Shown here in pieces: positions 20,391 to 33,024 of a stretch of DNA of 64,000 nt. Origin of the DNA: Agapanthus africanus (taxonomy: Eukaryota > Streptophyta > Magnoliopsida > Asparagales > Amaryllidaceae); contig JASDDO010000024.1 of NCBI GenBank assembly GCA_030015575.1, positions 219,562,996 to 219,626,995 of the forward strand, read 5' to 3'. Within the stretch, counting starts at the first letter, position 1. Every line of letters starts with the position of its first letter. The notes under the pieces were generated by a model. That model saw only the letters and a list, made by a program, of their open reading frames with translations, was not told where the DNA came from and did not search any database. A program made the position numbers and the translations under genes.

Positions 20391-22820
20391 TTCATGACAA
20401 GTAACGTAAGCACGACTTTTACCCAACAATTGCCTAAGAAACGTAAGGACCCCGGTTGTCCTACAATATCTATAACTATTAGGGGTAAAAGCATCAATCG
20501 TGCTCTACTTGCTCTCGGCGCTAGTGTTAACTTGCTTCCATATTCCGTCTATGAGCAGCTGGGTATAGGAGAGTTGAAACCTGCCCACTGCACTCTCCAG
20601 ATGGCAGACCGATCTATCGCCTAACCTAGGCGTGAGCTTGAGAATGTGTTAATCAAAGTCGGGGAATTCATATTCCCTGTGGACTTTATTGTTTTAGATA
20701 CACAGCCTGTGGCGAACCCACGCAACCAAATCCAGGCGATACTTGGTCGACCTTTCCTAGCAACTTCCAACGCCGTCATTAATTGTCGTAACTATTCTAT
20801 GAACTTATCCTTCGGGAAGATGACAATTGAGCTTAATATTTACAAGATAGGAAATCAACCATCTGAACCTTCTGCTCATTTAATCGATGTATGTTCTATC
20901 AACGAGATAGCTTCCGACAGCTGCGAAGCTAAAGTACTTTGCTATGATGATCTCAACAACACTAGTGTGATATTGTCTGATCTGGCAAATTATTATAGTG
21001 AGAATATCTTCGATGATTCCATCCCCGAGTTTGAATTCGTTGACTCGTCGCAAAAGTCAGTAACGATTTCCGAGTCAATATCCTACGCAAGTTATGAACC
21101 TCTTAGGGAGTCCGAGTATCATTCCCTTACCCCACCTTCTATCGTCTCTCTACCGACACTAGATCTCAAACCGCTACCTTCTCATCTTAAATATGCATAT
21201 TTAGAAGAAAATGAGTCTTTGCCCGTGATCATATCCGCTTCTCTAGCTTTAGAGCAAGAGAACGCACTTTTGGCGGTATTGAGATCAAATCGACAAGCAT
21301 TTGGTTGGACAATGGCTAACATCAAAAGGATTAGTCCCTTAATTGTTGAACATTATATACATCTGATGGATGAAGCCAAACCAACCCGAGACCCACAAAG
21401 ATGGTTAAATCCCGTTATGAAGGAGGTGGTAAAGAAAGAAATCGTCAAGTGTCTAGATAGTGGTATAATTTACCCAATATATGATAGCCAATGGGTAAGT
21501 CCTATTCATGTGGTCCCTGAAAAGTCTGGCATCACGGTCATAACTAATGAGGCTAATGAGTTGATCCAAACACGCACCCAAAGTAGATGGCGCGTATGTA
21601 TTGATTACAGAAAACTCAATGCCGCAACGAGGAAAGATCACTTCCCTCTACCTTTCATTGACCAGATGTTAGAACGATTAGCTGGACATGAATACTATTG
21701 TTTCTTGGACGGATACTCTGGCTATAACCAGGTCCCCATCGCCGAAAAGAATCAAGATAAAACAACATTTACTTGTCCTTTCGGTACTTTTGCTTATAGA
21801 CGCATGCCCTTTGGGTTATGCAACGCTCCCGCTACATTTCAGCGGTGTATGATGGGGATATTCTCAGACATGGTTGAGAATTTTCTGGAGATATTTATGA
21901 ACGATTTCTCCATATTTGGGGACTCCTTTGAGGAATGCCTACATCATCTTGACGCAGTTCTTACCCGCTGTAAGGATAAGAACTTAACATTAAATTGGGA
22001 AAAATGCTATTTCATGGTCCAAGAAGGTATTGTACTTGGACATATCATTTCACGAAAAGGCATTGAGGTTGACAAAGCTAAAATTGATATCATACATGAC
22101 CTTCCTCCTCCCAAATGCGTCAAAGATATACGATCTTTCATTGGCCATGCAGGATTTTATAGGAGATTCATTAAGAACTTTAGCAAAATTGCTAGACCCT
22201 TAACTCTTCTCTTGGCCGAGGATACAACATTTCACTTCGATTTGGATTGTGAGGCTGCTTTTAAATCGCTTAAAAGATCTCTCACTACAGCCCCCGTTCT
22301 ATCATCTCCGGATTGGAACCACCTGTTCGAGCTTATGTGTGATGCATCAGATTTTGCTATTGGTGCAGTCTTAGGAGAGCATATTGATAAGATGCCACAT
22401 GTAATTTACTATGCAAGTAGAACCTTGAACGATGCACAAATTAATTTCACAACTACCGAGAAAGAAATCTTGGCAGTTGTATTTGCATTAGAAAAATTCA
22501 GGTCCTACTAGATTGGCTCGCCAATAGTGGTTTACACCGATCACTCCGCCCTATGACACCTTTTATCGAAAAAAGATGCTAAGGCCAGGCTAATACGTTG
22601 GATCCTGTTGTTACAAGAATTTGATTTTGTCATACGAGACAAAAGTGGATGTGAAAAAGTTGTAGCTGACCATCTTTCACACATCAATTCTTCACCAACG
22701 TTGACTATGCCAATAAACAACTCCTTCCCTGACGAACAGCTCTTGACTGTATACTGCGAACCTTGGTTCATGGATATTGTGAATTATCTAGCGACGGGAC
22801 TTATTCCTAGCGATTGGTAG
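20391..22820 (+). pseudogene. pol: Athila protease, reverse transcriptase and RNase H
   Basis: Same frame as gag. The protease motif reads LLALGASVNLLPYSVY, where the catalytic aspartate of D-L-G-A-S is alanine. RT blocks: WRVCIDYRKLNAATRKDHFP, FLDGYSGYNQ, FGTFAYRRMPFGLCNAPATF. The catalytic box reads FMNDFSIFG, so the first aspartate of the usual (M/V)DD is asparagine. RNase H holds LMCDASDFAIGAVLG and YTDHSAL. Stops at 20622, 22509, 22554 and 22818. Both the protease and RT changes would abolish activity, so the copy is dead apart from its stops. Confidence 0.9.
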
Positions 22821-24050
22821 AAACAAGACAATCTTCGATTTCTATCCCAAGAAAAACACTTTTACTGGGATGAACCTTATTTTCTTAAGTATTGTTCCGA
22901 TCAAATCATTCGCAGATGTGTCCCTAACGATGAATTCAAGAGTGTATTGTCTTTTTGTCATGATCAGGCATGTGGCGGTCATTTTGGTCCACGTAAAACG
23001 ACAGAGAAAGTTTTGCAATGTGGTTTTTATTGGCCAACATTATTTAAAGATGCTTATGATCATTGTAAAACTTATCATCGGTGTCAACACATGGGTCGGA
23101 TTTCATGATGAAATGAGATGCCGCTCCAACCTATATTGGTTGAGGAGATATTCGATGTTTGGGGTATTGATTTTATGGGCCCTTTTCCCAACTCTTTTGG
23201 GAATTTATATTTCTTTTTTGCGGTTGATTATGTCTCAAAATGGGTGGAAGCAATACCGTGTCGCACTAATGACAACAAGGTTGTTATTAAATTCCTTATA
23301 GAAAATATCTTTTCGCGATTCGGGCACCCTCGCGCTATAATTAGCGACAACGGGACGCATTTCTGTAATCGGTCTTTCAAGACTTTGATGCGGAAATATT
23401 CAATCAACCACAAACTTTCTACGCCCTATCATCCCTAAACGAGCGAGCAAGCTGAGATTTCTAATAGGCAGATCAAGCAAATTTTGGAGAAGACGGTTTC
23501 TAAAACCCGTAAGGATTGGTCAACCAAATTGATGGATGCTCTTTGGGCATTTCGTACCGCTTATAAGACTGGTCTTGGTATGTCTCCATACCGCCTAGTG
23601 TTTGGAAAGGCTTGCCATATTCCTGTCGAGATCGAACATAAAGCAATGTGGGCTATTAAAGAGAGCTTAACTTCGATTTTGATCAAGCCTGCAGCTATTG
23701 GAAGCTGCAATTAAATGATCTAAGCGAACTCCGCGATGAAGCTTACGATAATACGGTTATAGTAAAGAACCGGACTAAAGTGTTCTATGATAAAAACCTT
23801 TATAGAAAAACCTTCACACCGGGACAACAAGTCCTTCTTTACATTCCCGTCTCCATCTTCATCCAAGTAAGCTAAAATCTCATTGGAAATGACCTTTTGT
23901 GGTGCGGTATGTATATCCGCACGGGGCAGTAGAAGTTGAAAATGTTAAAAACGGTTCAATTTTTAGAGTAAATAAGCATAGATTGAAACAGTATTTTTCT
24001 GCTGACCCACCGGAGGAGCTCCTGTTTTTACAGGAGCCGCTTTATCATAA
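22821..24050 (+). pseudogene. Athila integrase
   Basis: The zinc-binding H-H-C-C part is visible (HDQACGGHFG, then YDHCKTYHRCQHMG). The catalytic core retains all three acidic positions: [19 protein letters not shown] and [11 protein letters not shown]. Stops at 23106 and 23436 lie in the main frame, and a frameshift near 23665 puts the C-terminal part ([33 protein letters not shown]) in another frame. No env-like ORF follows. Confidence 0.85.
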
Positions 24051-25239
24051 CTAAATTTCCTTCGTCTCACCTTCATGTTTCGGTAACATTTTCTCATTTT
24101 AAGAATGAAGGTGAGTGAAAAAGGACTTAATTGAATATCTGTACGTGCCAAAGCACAAGTTTGGGGGTAGTTTTCATTTGACTATTATTTTACCCCTCTT
24201 AATTTCTCTCCCCAAGTCTACAGGTCTATGCATTCAAAGTTGAGATCAGTGGGACACTGCTGAAAACATATTTTGGGGGGAGGTTTGTATTCACTAAATT
24301 ATCTTTTGGCACTTGGCACTATACAAATTTATTTATTTTTGATAATAAAATAGTAGAAAGTGAAAAATTACATATGAAAGATAGGAAAAGTTTAAGAAAA
24401 GCAGAAAATTAGATGTTTTCTTAAACAAAATTAGTAATAAATAGTTATGAGCCGTTATCCCAAGGGCTAGTAAGATGAAGGAAATTACTAATCTGAGGAA
24501 AAAAATAAGTCTGAAAAATAGTCCTTATTCTTGAGGCCAAACATCTGAATGTTGATACCCTACTATACGCACTTGCACACATCTTGAACTTGCGATAGTA
24601 GAGGATATCTTGAAATGCTCTTGTCTAAAAGACTTAGTATGAAATATATATATATATCTATATCTATATATATATATATCTATATATATATATATATATG
24701 TATAAGTGGTGGAGGAAAAAAATGAATACTGGTTTTTATAATTACCAAGGAAGCATAAAAAAATATAGCGAGGGTGCTTTATCACCTAGTGCCTTAGACC
24801 AACTGGTTTGAGAGCCACTGCTAAGCCTTAGGTGTTGCAAGACGAGGAAATTACGCTTAAATGCGCGAGAACATTTTGTAATCAGTCGGTTAGTACCTCA
24901 AAAAGTATTAACGGTCGCATGAAAAATGTGCGAACAATTTTATCAAAAATATTCACCAACTATAAAGTACTTTGGAAGATGGACAACAGTATAATAGCTT
25001 GAATTGAATTCTCTAAGTGTAGGAATGTATTTTACACACACATAGGGGTATATGATCAATGTTTGGAAGAAAGATAGGGAGGAAGACTAAAGGCTGTGTT
25101 TTATTGAGAGATGATGTGATTTCTAACATTTTTTCACGACCATTAAGATAGGGCTCAGAGCAACTGAAAAGCTGGTATAGTTGGAAATTCTTCTTTTCAA
25201 GTTATTTCTTTTATAGTTCTTATTTTTATATGTAACTTT
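24051..25239 (+). other. Athila 3' untranslated region
   Basis: No ORF supported. Holds AAGTTTGGGGGTAG (about 24158) and TTTTGGGGGGAGG (about 24271), the G-rich tracts usual after Athila pol, and an AT/CTAT microsatellite at 24642-24700. Confidence 0.65.
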
Positions 25240-25549
25240 CACCAAATCTATTAAAAGATAAAAGGAGTAATCTTTAATTAATTATCAATGACTACTAAAT
25301 CTTAACGAACCCTACAAGCCCTCTTCTGATATAAAATCTACATCCGTGTTTAACGCAGATCTAGATTCTATAACTATTCTTCACTATTATCTATTCTTCT
25401 TCCTCTTCCTAATAAGCACGTCTAAAAAAAGATTAAAAGATTCCACATATCCTTGAGGATGACCCGCACTCATCTCGGTCAAGCCACACACGATACCATT
25501 ATTGATTGCGGTTATTTCTACAAACACTTCTTTAAATACAGATCAATCA
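25240..25549 (+). repeat. Athila 3' LTR, truncated at its start
   Basis: Matches the last 310 bp of the 5' LTR at roughly 90%. The first 1.2 kb are missing: the preceding bases are 3' UTR, so a deletion removed the UTR/LTR border. Confidence 0.75.
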
Positions 25550-26894
25550 AATCTCAATGATTGGCGCTCAGTGCCAAGCGCCTCACGTGGGCACTGCTCA
25601 ATAAAGAGTGCTTAGCACTCAATGGTTGGTGCTCAGCGCCAAGCGCCTCATGTGTCCCTCACATAGGCGTTGCTCAATAAAGAGTGTTTAGCACTCAATG
25701 GTTGGCACTCAGCACCAAGCGTCTCACGTGCCCCTCACGTAGGCGCTGCTCAATAAAGAGTGCCTAGCACTCAGTGGTTGGCGATCAGCGCCAAGCGCCT
25801 CACGTGCTCCGCGCGTGGGCGCCATAAAGAGTGTTTAATGCTCCATAAAAACACAAAAAGGGGAAACTAAAGCAAAGTATGAATGTCAAAACCCATATGA
25901 ATGCTCAGTATTGTTTGCACAGAAAAATGACTGAGCCCAAGCAAGTGTTTAACACTTTATTCAAAGACTGGGTGGGCTGAGTCCAAGTTGACCAAATCCT
26001 TAATTCAGATCAACCGAGCCCATGTGCTCATCATTTTCCAAATTGGTCATAGTCCCAAACACGACTACTGATCTTCCAACGGACATTGGTTCAAGGGTAT
26101 ATCTCCTCACACCTTTGATACATGTCGTTGTAATTCTTCAGCGTCTTCAGAGAGGTGGTGGGTCCCGATAACCAACAACTCTTTGGTGCACTCCCAAATT
26201 GACGGGCACATCCCAATACGGACTACAACGTTCTTAAACTAGATACGGAATGCAACGTCCTTAAACTAGTACGGACCGCAACGTCCTTAAACTAGCTACG
26301 GATCCTTAAACTAACAGCGGACCGAAACGTCCTTAAACTAAAGCAATAGAGCCCAAATGCTCTTTTGTTGGGTCTGAATGATCCCAAAATCCTATTGAGT
26401 AGATCTTAGTTTAAAACTAGACTAACGTATCCTCAACAAACATTTACGTTGATCTTAATCTCAAACGAGATTAACGATCCTTAAACCAACCCAAACCCAA
26501 ATCTAAGAATATGCGGATTTGGACTAATCCACGCCCTACGGGCGAAAACATAAATTAGTCTCCATATACAATCCACGGGCAACCAAAGATAAAACAAACA
26601 CACACGACACGAGTGGCATTCTGGAGCAGGAGAAAGTGGTTACCACGATGCGGTAACGTAATTAACTGCATGGGCTTGCACCTGCAGGGAAGAGCGTCCC
26701 CACAATCAAAAACCCCTCACAACAAGGGGGAATCTGACAAAGTCTGCTACAACGGCCGCATCCGTCCAAACCTCCGATTTACGGCGCCATAAATCAACTT
26801 GGCATCTTCGGAGAGGTGGACGGATAAATCCAAGTAGCATCTTCCCCCCAAATTCAGGCAAGACATTTGTCTTCCCCGTTTTCGACGGTAAACA
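25550..26894 (+). repeat. Tat LTR block 3, right part
   Basis: Resumes the LTR at the GTGCTTAGCAC/CACGTG array (25560-25830), passes the GGACC cluster (26215-26345) and ends GACGGTAAACA. It closely matches 3660-4933. Minus-strand copia-associated sequence follows, not a primer site, so this is a 3' LTR. Confidence 0.8.
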
Positions 26895-28342
26895 GCAGTT
26901 ATATGATCACATCACAGAATCAAGCAGCAGAAGTCAACATATGAAATATTGGATATACTGGGAGGTCCGTGTTCCAATAATGAAAAACACGGATTCCACG
27001 GTCGTGATGAATAGCCAAACCCACATCCCTAGACCCCTACGAGAGCGACAAGCAACCATGCCAATTCTAGAGTTAGGAGACCCGGTCTCGACTCCTCGAG
27101 ATGGTCTCCCACTGGACTCTAGAACCCGGTTACTTGTGCTCCCCGCATTGGGTCTATCCTAATACGGAAAAGTAAATAATATATATCAATGGTGACATCA
27201 TCCTCAACCCAGAAGTGTCCCAATAAAAGAATATTACATACAAATTTTACATGAATGAAAATTGAAAAACTCTCATCTCACGCAAAACCCCCCGGCTATT
27301 CATTCACGATGATCCAATATAACATATCACAGTAACACATAACATCACATGTCATTAACGTATGTAAATATGTGTTCCCCGAATGTCGTTGACATATAGC
27401 AACGAGATTTGGGATACCCCACATATTACACTTATGGTCGCAGAAAAGAAATGAAAAAGTACAATAATTAGGATCCACATTCCTTAGACATCATAAACCC
27501 GGAATATCTCATATTCCGAATTTCATGCCTAACCCTATAAACCTTACATTTTAGTCTCATATCGAAAACACTTTTCAATAACTTAGTCGGGTAATTCAAC
27601 AAGATTCCCGACCACCCGATCGAATACTCGTCGGGAACTTTAGTAGATGGTCGCACTCCCAATACCGTCGACCAAGTGCACTTAGGCGGAATACCGTGGT
27701 CGCGAGCACCCGAGTGGATGCTTTTGGTGACGGGGTTCTCCTAAAGTCACTTGGTCGGGGCTATGGGGCGTGGCGACCTAGCAAAGTTATCTGGCGAGTA
27801 TTTACGTACGATACGCGATTGCGACGGAGTTTCGATCCGAATCGAAACATCATGGAAATCGATCAATAGAGACTAACATGCTAGATTTACAAACAAACTA
27901 GTTTTCACAAAACTAATTTAATGTGGATTCCAACTACTGTATCACTTATCAAACCTATACCCGAAACGATGTAAAAATTACGACTACGAAACACTCCATA
28001 TTAGCCCCAATAGAAAAGTTAACATCACATGTAAACTGGGCTAATCAAACATGACCTGAAACCCCAAAACCATCACATACAGAACACCAAAAAAATTCGA
28101 GACCAAAAAAAGAACAAGGGGCCGGCGGGGCCGGTCATTTTGGAATTCTCGCCGAGTCATTTATGGAGTTTTGGTCTCAAATTTATCTGGTGTTCTAATT
28201 ACATCACATGTAACAATCTGCACTTGTTTAAAAAAATTTTAGAGACCGTTTCAAAAACGATAGAAACTTAGGGTTTCGGGTTGTGGTTTCGGAGTTGTTT
28301 CGGTTTCATGATTTATATAAATCGTCTAATCTTCTAGCTTTG
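26895..28342 (-). other. Copia leader and unassigned sequence
   Basis: Lies downstream (on the minus strand) of the copia primer site. It should be the element's 5' leader, but no gag frame was found. It contains a long inverted repeat (28081-28196). The join to the Tat LTR at 26894/26895 is unexplained and no copia 3' LTR is present. Confidence 0.4.
28081..28196 (-). repeat. 28-bp inverted repeat around a GC-rich loop
   Basis: Arms 28081-28108 (starts AGAACACC, ends GAGACCAAAA) and 28169-28196 (starts TTTTGGTCTC, ends GGTGTTCT), about 24 of 28 bases paired. The loop of about 60 bases contains GGGGCCGGCGGGGCCGG. Confidence 0.7.
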
Positions 28343-28354
28343 GCTCTGATACCA
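28343..28354 (-). other. Copia primer-binding site (initiator tRNA-Met)
   Basis: On the minus strand TGGTATCAGAGC, the standard copia site complementary to initiator tRNA-Met, directly adjoining the LTR end. Confidence 0.85.
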
Positions 28355-29145
28355 TGAAAATGTTTGTTGGCACTACCACTGGATTTTACTAGCATCAACC
28401 ATGCCAATTAAAAAATTTCGGGGTGCTAATTAACAATAAACAAGATCTTAAACTAGATGATTAGGGTTTAACATGATATAACAAAAACTTTACACTAAGA
28501 GAAAGAGGCTACAATCTTTGGAGACAGTGTCCTTCTTTTCTCAAGCTCCGTGTAGTAGTCCACGCGACTCCACTAGGCTCCACTTGAAGTTGGATCGAGC
28601 TTCCTTTGCGATCTTCGTGCCGAAGATGATCCACCCGAAGCTCCGCTAATCCAAGCTGCCTCTTCACTAAACTCTTTAGTGAAGGAAACAGACTACACCA
28701 AAGTGCTAATCTAGTGTAGGATGGTGAAGTAGGGGTGTTGTTTGCTCACTAGGGTTCTCACAAGCTCAAGGGTTCACAACTCATATGAGGGATTGAGCTT
28801 GGAGGTGGAGGTGAAGAAGATGGAGAGAGCTAGAGAGCAAAGAGCTCAAGTCTCATGTGAAGAAAAATGAACAAGTCTTGAAAAATGCAAGTCAAGAATG
28901 GCTTCTCTTTGTGTTCACTTATTGAAGCGTCTATATCTTTTTCAATAAAAAATACAACCATGCTTCTATAGTAAACACAAATAAATAAACAAATATAAAA
29001 GTCATGCTTCACCCCATTCCTCAAAAGTCTCCCAATTTTCCACCTCTTTTTCTATTTTCTAAAAATAGAAAAAGCAACCATGCTTCATATAATATATATA
29101 TAAATATATATATATATACCACATTTATATTAATATATATACTTC

Positions 29146-29181
<36 letters not shown>

Positions 29182-30579
29182 TATATATATATATCACATA
29201 TATATTAATATATATATATAAAGATAAGCAAATAATTAGTGAGCAATAATATTAGTTAATATATAATTATATCAAATATAAATATATATCATATTATTAA
29301 ATCAACACTTGATTCAATAATTCGGTAATATCATATATAACCTATTAATATCATTTATCAGTATATCATATTATCAAATCAACACTTGATTCAATAATCC
29401 GGTCATATCACATATAACCTAATCGATATCAGATTATTGCCAGATTAGAATACGGTATCACATACTTATATTTAATCAGGCCCCCTGCACATATCAGCAT
29501 ATGTGCCCTACTTCGTTTCGCTTGAACTAGGAAACTTCTGTGTGGGACTCTAAAGACTCGTCAATACGCCAGCAGTAGGTAATGATCACATCAGTTACCT
29601 ATAAGCCGTCAGCGGTACTAGTTGGACGTAACGGTTGCCAAGGTATTGAACGATTAGAAGATCAACAAGCAAGCTTGTCCAAAATCTCATGAAGCCTATA
29701 AGTAACACTTACCGTACAGTCCGGTCACTTCGTCTGATATGTCGCATATCGAGTCAGGGGGTGGAATTGTCAGACCCCAATAACTTGATATGTCATGCCG
29801 ATGTGTGGCCTATAACGGTACGAGAAACTATTGATAACTCTTACCAGTAAATCTCATCAACAGCCCTGGCCAGGGACTTCCTATTATAGCCAATCGAGCA
29901 TAGCACAACATCAACTCTTTATACCGGGAGAGACGAAACCCCTCCTATTGCTCATTGCCTCCATGTGACTCGGGACTATACCCAAAATCCACCTATTTGC
30001 ATAACTCGTTTAAGCCGTGGTAGGGAGGAAATCAAAGCACAGTAGGAACCACATAAGACTCTATGATGATCTCGAGTCTACAGACTAACCTGTACCAGTA
30101 TCACCAGAGAACTGCTATCTGACGATAGGTATAGTACCATCTAGGAGTTCTCGGCGAGTCCTGTTCAGTGTACCCATTCTCTAATGAGCACCTGTATACA
30201 ATCTTTGATGTCAAACACCAATGGTTATGGGATCAACCATCGCCCCATACAGGGTCAAGAAACGTATACACTAGTCTACTCTGGAATATCGATGCCCTGT
30301 CTCGATATTCCCTCTACCGGGAACAATTGAAGGATGTGCTTGTGGACTACCTAGGTCCCAGTAGTATGATCCATATCATAGTCCTGGTAGTCAAGCCAAC
30401 ATCCTAAGGGCTTTATCAACATGTATATGAGAGACAGTATAATAATACCAGTGAATATATTAAGATAAAGGTAACCGGATATCATACTATTATGTAGAGC
30501 AAGAAAGTCCTATATATATATGTCCAAGCATCCACTATATCATACAATAACGGCCTCTAGGGCATACATATTCCTAACA
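28355..30579 (-). repeat. Ty1/copia 5' LTR
   Basis: 2225 bp. On the minus strand it starts TGTTAGGAATATGTATGCCC and ends ATTTTCA beside the primer site. An AT dinucleotide-rich microsatellite spans about 29085-29225. No coding sequence was found. It interrupts the 3' region of Tat element B at 30580. Confidence 0.8.
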
Positions 30580-31930
30580 GCAGGGGCAGACACGGTAATC
30601 AAATAAAAGTGGAGCGATGGCAAAATCCTAGCTTCAGGTCTTGATGGCAACATCTACAGCCTAAAGATCGACTCGACGTGCTTTTCATGCCAGCAGGGTG
30701 CAGACACGATGTCAACAAAGACCCAAGGGTCAAATAGAAATGGAGTCACGACAAAATCTTAGCCTCAAGTCTTGACGGTTCATATGCAACCCAGAGACTA
30801 TCTCGACGTTCCCCCTCATTTCAGCAGGATGTGGACGCAACTATCAAATGAAATTCGAGCAATAGCATATTCCTAGCTCCGGACTTCGATTGCAATACAT
30901 ACAGCATAGAGGTCCTACAGATATCTACCCTACTTCAGCAAAGAAACAGCATGGCATCGTTAAAACAAAAATGAAGTGACGGCATATACCCAGCTTCGGG
31001 TCTCGACAGCAACTCATATAAAGCCTAAAAGACTATCGGAGATCATCCCACACCAGAGCGGAGTGGTTATGACTCATTGGGGATCCAAATTGAGCCTAAC
31101 CTCAAGTAAAAAGCATCATGGCAAATTCCTAACGTTTGCTCTTCCGACGGTAATATGACCTAAGGAGATTACTTGAAGGCGTCTTGTCCAACCCCGAAGG
31201 AATCAGAGACACGACAATCGCGGGGCTACTCGAACAGCGGCTTAAAGACTGCATATCGAGGAATATATCAGCCAACGTGACGGTAGCACGGACTAAAACC
31301 CTAGTACTACAAACCTAACAGACCTCTTTCGTAAAGAATAGGGGTTATCTACATACAACGTTAGGACATGTTTTCCTGTAAACCCAAAGGAGGTAAACTA
31401 AAAACACTCTGAAATAAGTACATAAACTAGAGACTCCAAAACGAGTGAATAAACTACAAACTCCTAAATGAGTACATAAACAAAAGACTTCAAAACGAGT
31501 GAATAAACTACAAAGTCTGAAATGAGTACATAAACCACTTCGCGCAAGATCAAGACATCAAGAAACATAAAGGCGCAACTCATCGGGGTTTAGAACTATT
31601 TTTCTTAAGGATCGAGATCTGAGTTAACGATAGATGATGACGCTTGTGTCCGCTCGCTATCTTCTCACATCAAAATTCTAATAAAAATTGTGTATGCCGG
31701 CTCGAAACCGGCCATATACTATGCATTACTTCATTCATGACCGTGAGCAACGTGGTAGGGGGAAGCATTTGTTCACATCAGTCCAGTGTTCACCTATAGC
31801 TAGATGCATGCATCAGAAACTTCTAAAATGCAAAGTATATGTGCAGAGACAAGATACCCACATGGATATGTACTGGAGAAAAACATTCAACATTCACCAA
31901 TAAAGAAGCACATTTAAATAAGTACTTTAT
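30580..31930. other. Post-pol repeat region of Tat element B
   Basis: Begins inside a GCAGGGGCAGAC unit like those at 9840-11300. It carries one copy of the 290-bp block (30970-31265), then an array with an exact 27-bp period (31411, 31438, 31465, 31492, 31519; consensus AAANGAGTNNATAAAC). No gag or pol of this element lies in the window. Confidence 0.65.
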
Positions 31931-32010
31931 TCTGCAGGAAACAGACCACCGAACACAGGATCAAAAGTACAAGGGTTTACAAAACTAAAAATAAAATTTT
32001 CTAAAGCCCT

Positions 32011-32450
32011 CTATGCCTTCTCCACCATGTCGAAGCGGCGATCTTCACGAGGGGTTGCTCCCCATCGGTCAGCGCCGTGTCCATCAGTGAAGGCAGACAT
32101 GATGGCCCGTTGAGCCCATATCTGGCTTAACAACTGAACAGAACGATCCCTCAGAGGCTGGGTAATCAAATGTGTCTCATGAAAGCGCTTGATCTTGTCC
32201 TCCGCCGCGTCGAGTATCACCAGAGTCATCTCCGCTAGATGAGGAGGGATGTCGGCAAGTACAAACGAGAAGATCATCCGGAGCCAAATGGATCCGATAG
32301 GAAAAAGAGAGCCCTTACGAGCCAGGAGCTCAAACATCACCGTGTCACATTGGTCATCTGTGAGAACGGGATCCACTAATCGCGCAGAAAAATGAGGAAA
32401 ATTCTCTCGATAGGTACCTCCCATGATGAGCGTGAGGACGATTGCCAGCC
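32011..32450 (-). pseudogene. Short antisense ORF (aORF), copy 4
   Basis: Family member with RLVDPVLTDDQCDTVMFELL, RKGSLFPIGSIW, LADIPPHLAEM, ILDAAEDKIKRF, AIMSAFTDGHGADRWGATPRED. The expected N-terminus near 32450 is frameshifted (the bases still resemble the PIEEI region). It ends early at 32011, before the VNPC...DLFPVE tail, which persists in the DNA to about 31930. A TTTATATT box lies about 65 bp upstream on the minus strand (about 32516). It is diverged from copies 1-3. Confidence 0.6.
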
Positions 32451-32649
32451 ATAAGTCATGGTCTGTTAAAAATGGTTCTCTCCTTGTGAAGAAAAAGAAG
32501 AACATTACTTCAGAATATAAAGAGAAGCAGTTAAATTTAGGCACAAAAAATGTTGTGCATGGTGAAACTATTTCCAAGACCTGACAAAAAGAGCATGGGA
32601 AAAGAAAGAGTTGACTCATGAAAATTAGAGCCAGAAGGTGAAGTGGTTC

Positions 32650-32880
32650 CTTCAGCAGCGCCTCACGTGCATGACACGTGAGCGCCGGCGCCGATTCTTT
32701 TTAGGATTAAATCCATCAGCAGCACCCCACGTGGATGACACGTGAGCGCTTGCGCTGATTCTTTTTAGGATTAAATCCATCAGCAGTGCCCTACGTGCAT
32801 GACACGCGAAGCGCCGATGCTGGTTCTTTTTAGGATTCGAAACAGCGCTTCACGTGCATGAGACATGAGCGCCGGCGCTA
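32650..32880. repeat. CACGTG tandem repeat upstream of aORF copy 4
   Basis: Four copies of a unit of about 60 bp with CACGTGNATGACACGTGAGCGC and TTTTTAGGATTAAATCC. The same kind of array precedes every antisense gene in the window. Confidence 0.75.
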
Positions 32881-33024
32881 GTTATATATATAATAACACC
32901 TCATGGAGGCACATATGAACATTGGCGTAAAGAAAAGAGGGAGCTGTGTCATTCATACTTCAAAGAAATTTATACATTAGTGATAAGGAGGATAAAAAAG
33001 GGGAAACAAATATCATCAAAATAT

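Larger units (their letters stand above)
15915..25549 (+). mobile_element. Athila-type Ty3/gypsy element nested in a Tat LTR
   Basis: The sequence switches from Tat LTR to unrelated sequence at 15915 (TGTTCAGTC) and returns at 25550. Inside are a 5' LTR, an Athila-type primer site, one long gag-protease-RT-RNase H-integrase frame, a 3' UTR and the last 310 bp of the 3' LTR. Both LTRs end GATCAATCA. A clean 5-bp target duplication is not visible: flanks are GCAGT and AATCT, both possibly decayed from GCACT. Confidence 0.85.
1571..26894 (+). mobile_element. Composite Tat-lineage Ty3/gypsy element (A) with tandem LTR blocks
   Basis: A plus-strand element with one gag/partial-pol internal region (4934-12200) and three copies of the block [antisense ORF + LTR]. 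The blocks start near 1571, 12200 and 13785. LTR ends reading GGTAAACA occur at 4933 and 26894. The middle block stops in mid-LTR at 13784, where the third block begins. This looks like a tandem array made by unequal recombination between elements. The third LTR is split by an Athila insertion (15915-25549). Gag sequence, order of parts and LTR layout point to the Tat group (Retand/Ogre side). Confidence 0.75.

Noticed and set aside
15910-25554. GCAGT and AATCT as Athila target duplication
   Set aside because: They match at only one or two positions; the insertion is supported by the split LTR instead.
28343-28354. tRNA gene near the initiator-Met match
   Set aside because: Only the 12-nt primer-site complement is present; no cloverleaf.
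29004-29249. ORF with Ile/Tyr-rich tail
   Set aside because: Translation of an AT microsatellite in the copia LTR.
26895-30584. GCAGT (26895) and GCAGG (30580) as a copia target-site duplication
   Set aside because: No LTR end adjoins the left copy; the similarity is probably chance.
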